Shown: positions 61,220 to 64,000 of the stretch, piece after piece
Layout of the letters: every line of letters starts with the position of its first letter
How positions within the stretch are numbered: position 1 is the stretch's first letter
DNA from: Methanospirillum lacunae
GTDB lineage: Archaea > Halobacteriota > Methanomicrobia > Methanomicrobiales > Methanospirillaceae
Direction: 5' to 3'
NCBI RefSeq assembly: GCF_003173355.1
Contig: NZ_QGMY01000008.1
Coordinates: 310,001-374,000 of the forward strand
DNA length: 64,000 nucleotides
Position numbers and translations under genes: made by a program
The notes under the pieces: generated by a model
What the model was told of the DNA's origin: nothing
The model's input: only the letters and a program-made list of their open reading frames with translations
Databases searched by the model: none

Positions 61220-62410
61220 ATGGATTATCTGGATGAAATTAAAGACGGAGTAGAAAATTTTTTAGTGAAGTGCCTCCAAATCGTAAAAGGAGAAAGTATA
61301 TTAGTAATATATACCCCCTCCTCAAATTATAAAGATACGATAGCATATTCAGGTTCAAAAGGTATTCATCGTTTTTGGAGAGATTGGCAATCTGTTTTTG
61401 AAGATAAAGAATATGATGAACAAATAAAAATATCAATTAGAGAGCATCGAGAAATAATTCACGCTATTTCTGATGTTTCAGATTCATTAAATTGTTCTAT
61501 TTGTCTGTTTCCATTAAATATTAGCAATAAAAATAAGCTCGAAATTTTGAACACTGATGTTGTTGGATTAAAAAATAAACTAAAAACTGCGGATATTATA
61601 ATTGATTTAACATTAATTGGTTTGGATAGTTATTTTATCCCTAATAAATTTAAAATTGGAACACATAACCTCAAATCAATATTTTATAAATCGAATTTAA
61701 GAGGAGCGGATTTACATAATTTAACAACAGATTCTCTAATTGACGGTGCCATGTGTGAAAATTTCAAAGAAATGGATACAAGGATTAAGCAATATTATGA
61801 ACTAATTAAGGGAGTAAAATCTGTAAGAATTACTGACAATCGACAAGAAACTAATCTAACTCTTCCGATAATGCACGGAGATATGCCAACTATGGGAACG
61901 GGAATAATTGGAATGAAAGAATGGCATTTCTTACCTAATGGGATTATTTCATTATGTGTTGATCATGAACAAGTAGAAGGTTCAGTCGTTTTAAATGGAC
62001 CTATTTGGGGAGGTGATTCTTTGAATCATGACCCTGTTAAACTAAGAGTATGTAATGGAGTTGTATCAATAAATTCTGGTGATAATACTCTAGTCAATAC
62101 GATATTAAATCAAGATGGTGGCAAATATTTTGGTGAAATTGTATTTGGGTTTAATAAAAGGGCAGATAAATTAAATGAAAGTCCATATGAATTTTATGTT
62201 GCTGATGGAAGTGTATCCCTAGCCTTTGGAAGAAATGATCATATAGGAGGCAACTGCGGAAAAAATTGTGGTATTGGACATCAATATAATAATAACCACC
62301 AAGTTATTCATTCACACGCTGCAGTTAAAGTAGACAATATAGTTTTAGATATGCAGGATGACAGAAAACTAGAACTAATGAAGGATGGTAAATGGATGGA
62401 GGTAGAATGA
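61220..62410 (+). CDS. M29/NicX-like metallo-enzyme (aminopeptidase T or hydroxypyridine-dioxygenase fold)
   Basis: The 396-residue product is AT-rich in codon use. Its C-terminal half reads like the M29/NicX fold: EGSVVLNGPIWGGDSLNHDPVKLRVCNGVV, KYFGEIVFGFNKRAD, and DGSVSLAFGRNDHIGG followed by VIHSHAAVKVDNIVLDMQ, with Glu and His positions expected of metal ligands. The N-terminal half is divergent. Either a peptidase or an iron-dependent ring-opening dioxygenase is possible; I cannot choose. Its stop overlaps the next gene by ATGA. Confidence 0.6.
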   Translation: MDYLDEIKDGVENFLVKCLQIVKGESILVIYTPSSNYKDTIAYSGSKGIHRFWRDWQSVFEDKEYDEQIKISIREHREIIHAISDVSDSLNCSICLFPLNISNKNKLEILNTDVVGLKNKLKTADIIIDLTLIGLDSYFIPNKFKIGTHNLKSIFYKSNLRGADLHNLTTDSLIDGAMCENFKEMDTRIKQYYELIKGVKSVRITDNRQETNLTLPIMHGDMPTMGTGIIGMKEWHFLPNGIISLCVDHEQVEGSVVLNGPIWGGDSLNHDPVKLRVCNGVVSINSGDNTLVNTILNQDGGKYFGEIVFGFNKRADKLNESPYEFYVADGSVSLAFGRNDHIGGNCGKNCGIGHQYNNNHQVIHSHAAVKVDNIVLDMQDDRKLELMKDGKWMEVE

Positions 62411-62706
62411 GTATGAGGTTGAGTAGTTATCTCGCTGAATCAACTTCCTTGCCTGGAAAAATATTTGAAATATCATTTTTAAACTCATATACATATTATT
62501 GGTTACATCCGTCTGAAATTATGAAAGGATTACTATACGGTATAATACCTCCTTATCTATTTACAGTTTTCATGGATAGTAGACCATTATTTGAAAAATT
62601 AGATGTAATAATATATGGACTTTTAGCGATAATTATATTTTATCATGGAATTTTATTTATTTTAGTATATCGGGATACTAAACAGGGAACAAAAAAGAAT
62701 CAATGA
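62407..62706 (+). CDS. Small two-helix membrane protein of unknown function
   Basis: The 99-residue product has two or three hydrophobic helices (IMKGLLYGIIPPYLFTVFM and LDVIIYGLLAIIIFYHGILFILVY) and a charged tail. The ATG at 62407 follows GGAGGT, overlapping the stop of the upstream gene. It is probably a transport or anchoring partner. No family is recognised. Confidence 0.65.
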   Translation: MSMRLSSYLAESTSLPGKIFEISFLNSYTYYWLHPSEIMKGLLYGIIPPYLFTVFMDSRPLFEKLDVIIYGLLAIIIFYHGILFILVYRDTKQGTKKNQ

Positions 62707-62716
62707 GATGTAAAAA

Positions 62717-64000
62717 ATGAATTCCAATATTGGCCAATCTAAAGCAATATTATTACATGAAAAATATTGTGGGAAAATAGGTATCCATTCTAAAATAAGG
62801 ATGGATGGCAATTTACCGTATGTATATACTCCAGGTATAGCAGATGTAGCACAAAAAATAAATGAAAATCCTGAATATGCATTTAAAAGTACAATTAAGA
62901 AAAATTCAGTGGCTATTGTAAGTGATTGTTCACGTGTGTTGGGGTTAGGACCGATAAAACCAGCAGCAGGACTAGCAGTCATGGAAGGAAAAGCAGTTTT
63001 ATTTAAAAAAATTGCAGACATTGATGCATTCCCTATTTGTTTAGATACTACTGATGAAGATGAAATTGTCAGAACGGTCTGCAATATAGCTCCTGCATTT
63101 GGTGGTATAAATTTAGAGGATATAGCATCAGTAGGTGGGAAAAGTTTTAATGTTGAAGATAAATGTAAAAAATTGATCAAAACCAAAGAAAATCCAATAC
63201 CAATATGTCATGATGATCAACATGGGACTGCAGTGGTTGTTCTAGCAGCGATGAAAAATGCTCTTCGTATAGCGAATAAAGATATTCGAAGCGCTAAATT
63301 TGTTTTTATTGGATGTGGTAGTGCTGGCTATGCGTGTTATGATCTCTTTAAAAAAGCAAAAATGAATCCCAATAATGCAGATGTCTTCCACAAGATTATG
63401 GATAAAAATAATCACGCCGAATTAGTAACTAATATTTATAAAAATCGTGATGATTTTGATCTTTTAAATTGTAAAGAAAAAATTGTCGCTGAAGATTCAG
63501 CGAGAAAGGAAAAAATGACATTGTTAGAGGCTATGAATGACGCCGACGCGGTCATTGGTTTGTCTGAATCTAAGAAGGACGGTAATGTTATATCTGAAGA
63601 AATGATTCAAGTAATGAATCCGGAAACTCCTATCGTTTTTGCCCTAGCAAACCCGTACCCTGAAATTAGTTATCAAAAAGCAAAAAAGGCTGGCGCAGAA
63701 ATAGTTGCAACAGCGCTTTCTGGAACGCCTAATCAAGTCAATGATATTATCAGCATGCCTGCTATTTTTCGAGGAGCTCTAGATGTGGGAGCGACTGAAA
63801 TTTCAACAAATATGTTATTAGCAGCTACAGAAGCATTAAGATCTTCAGTTCCACAAGTAAATGATGTAAATCATATTATCTCATTACCTGGAAGAGTTGA
63901 AGCAGTAGCTGAAATGGCGTATCAAGTTGCAATAGTTGCAAAAAGAGATAACCTAATAAGAAATCATGAATGGGATAAAGATAGGTACAAGGATGAAGTT
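62717..64000 (+). CDS. Malic enzyme (oxaloacetate-decarboxylating), runs off the right edge
   Basis: At least 428 residues are readable from ATG 62717. Malic-enzyme traits are YTPGIADVAQ, SDCSRVLGLG, MEGKAVLFKKIADIDAFPICLDTT, APAFGGINLEDIA, CHDDQHGTAVVVLAAMKNAL and the Rossmann GCGSAGYACYDLF, then FALANPYPEISY. It should convert malate to pyruvate and CO2 with NAD(P). The codon use is AT-rich, like the two genes before it, and it starts 10 nt after the membrane protein. The C-terminus is outside the window; methanogens seldom need this enzyme, so it may be acquired. Confidence 0.92.
   Translation, partial: MNSNIGQSKAILLHEKYCGKIGIHSKIRMDGNLPYVYTPGIADVAQKINENPEYAFKSTIKKNSVAIVSDCSRVLGLGPIKPAAGLAVMEGKAVLFKKIADIDAFPICLDTTDEDEIVRTVCNIAPAFGGINLEDIASVGGKSFNVEDKCKKLIKTKENPIPICHDDQHGTAVVVLAAMKNALRIANKDIRSAKFVFIGCGSAGYACYDLFKKAKMNPNNADVFHKIMDKNNHAELVTNIYKNRDDFDLLNCKEKIVAEDSARKEKMTLLEAMNDADAVIGLSESKKDGNVISEEMIQVMNPETPIVFALANPYPEISYQKAKKAGAEIVATALSGTPNQVNDIISMPAIFRGALDVGATEISTNMLLAATEALRSSVPQVNDVNHIISLPGRVEAVAEMAYQVAIVAKRDNLIRNHEWDKDRYKDEV

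Noticed and set aside
62662-63186. 174-residue minus-strand frame over the malic enzyme start
   Set aside because: The opposite strand encodes clear malic-enzyme motifs from 62717 onward.
58340-64000. CRISPR array or complete insertion sequence in the accessory end
   Set aside because: No regularly spaced direct repeats, transposase or paired terminal repeats were found; the only mobile-element protein is the intron maturase fragment.

Overview
The window reads as the chromosome of a methanogenic euryarchaeon, most likely order Methanomicrobiales and perhaps Methanospirillum-like (an inference from gene content; no database was consulted). Archaeal markers are elongation factor 1-alpha followed by S10, the L7Ae-S28e-L24e-Ndk cluster, a CetZ-type tubulin homologue, a fused formaldehyde-activating enzyme/hexulose-phosphate synthase, an archaeal GMP synthase glutaminase subunit and a tRNA-Trp whose intron carries a C/D-box guide. 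Genes are dense, with many 1-13 nt overlaps.

Layout. 1-1321: edge-truncated HTH-PAS sensor regulator, divergent from an acetate-assimilation operon (1671-5853: acetyl-CoA synthetase, a USP-DUF485 fusion, an ActP-like symporter). 5.9-10.8 kb: YwbE-like protein, secreted Ig-like protein, CopA copper ATPase with a C-terminal YHS domain, nitrilase-family hydrolase. 10.9-15.6 kb: secreted protein built from two subtilase-prodomain-like repeats, aminotransferase, TPR protein, MntP, solute-binding lipoprotein. 15.6-16.7 kb: gene-poor, with a candidate structured RNA ending in a terminator-like hairpin. 16.7-23.8 kb: DtxR regulator, a GATase/Dph6/GNAT operon, a CobT/GuaA-N/YkgJ/TraB operon, and CobS. 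24-25.6 kb: tuf and rpsJ. 26-35.3 kb: cell-surface and glycan genes around a CetZ/coiled-coil pair. 35.4-36.7 kb: ribosomal cluster with a possible K-turn in the L7Ae leader. 36.8-50.1 kb: TPR lipoproteins, ECF transporter, PPK2 kinase, stomatin/NfeD, ARMT1-like protein, tRNA-Pro, Roadblock plus response regulator, threonine synthase. 50.1-56.7 kb: structured intergenic element, SpeD homologue, DJ-1 protein, two tandem PaaK ligases with an ACT protein, and an acyl-CoA synthetase. 56.8-58.3 kb: intron-containing tRNA-Trp and Fae-Hps.

From 58.3 kb the window becomes accessory: an array of G+C-rich motifs in opposed orientations around an AT-rich core, two small ORFs, a DnaQ-like exonuclease, then the 5' part of a group II intron whose maturase ORF breaks off at about 61080. 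Beyond this the DNA is markedly AT-rich and carries a compact operon (M29/NicX-like metalloprotein, small membrane protein, malic enzyme) that runs off the right edge and looks horizontally acquired.

Functional themes are acetate uptake and activation, several adenylate-forming ligases for organic acids, cobalamin biosynthesis, metal handling (CopA, MntP, DtxR, ECF), surface glycosylation and RNA-level regulation. No CRISPR array or complete insertion sequence was seen. The least explained parts are the 15692-15850 and 50159-50295 structured elements, the 58.5-58.8 kb GC-motif array and the AT-rich operon behind the broken intron.
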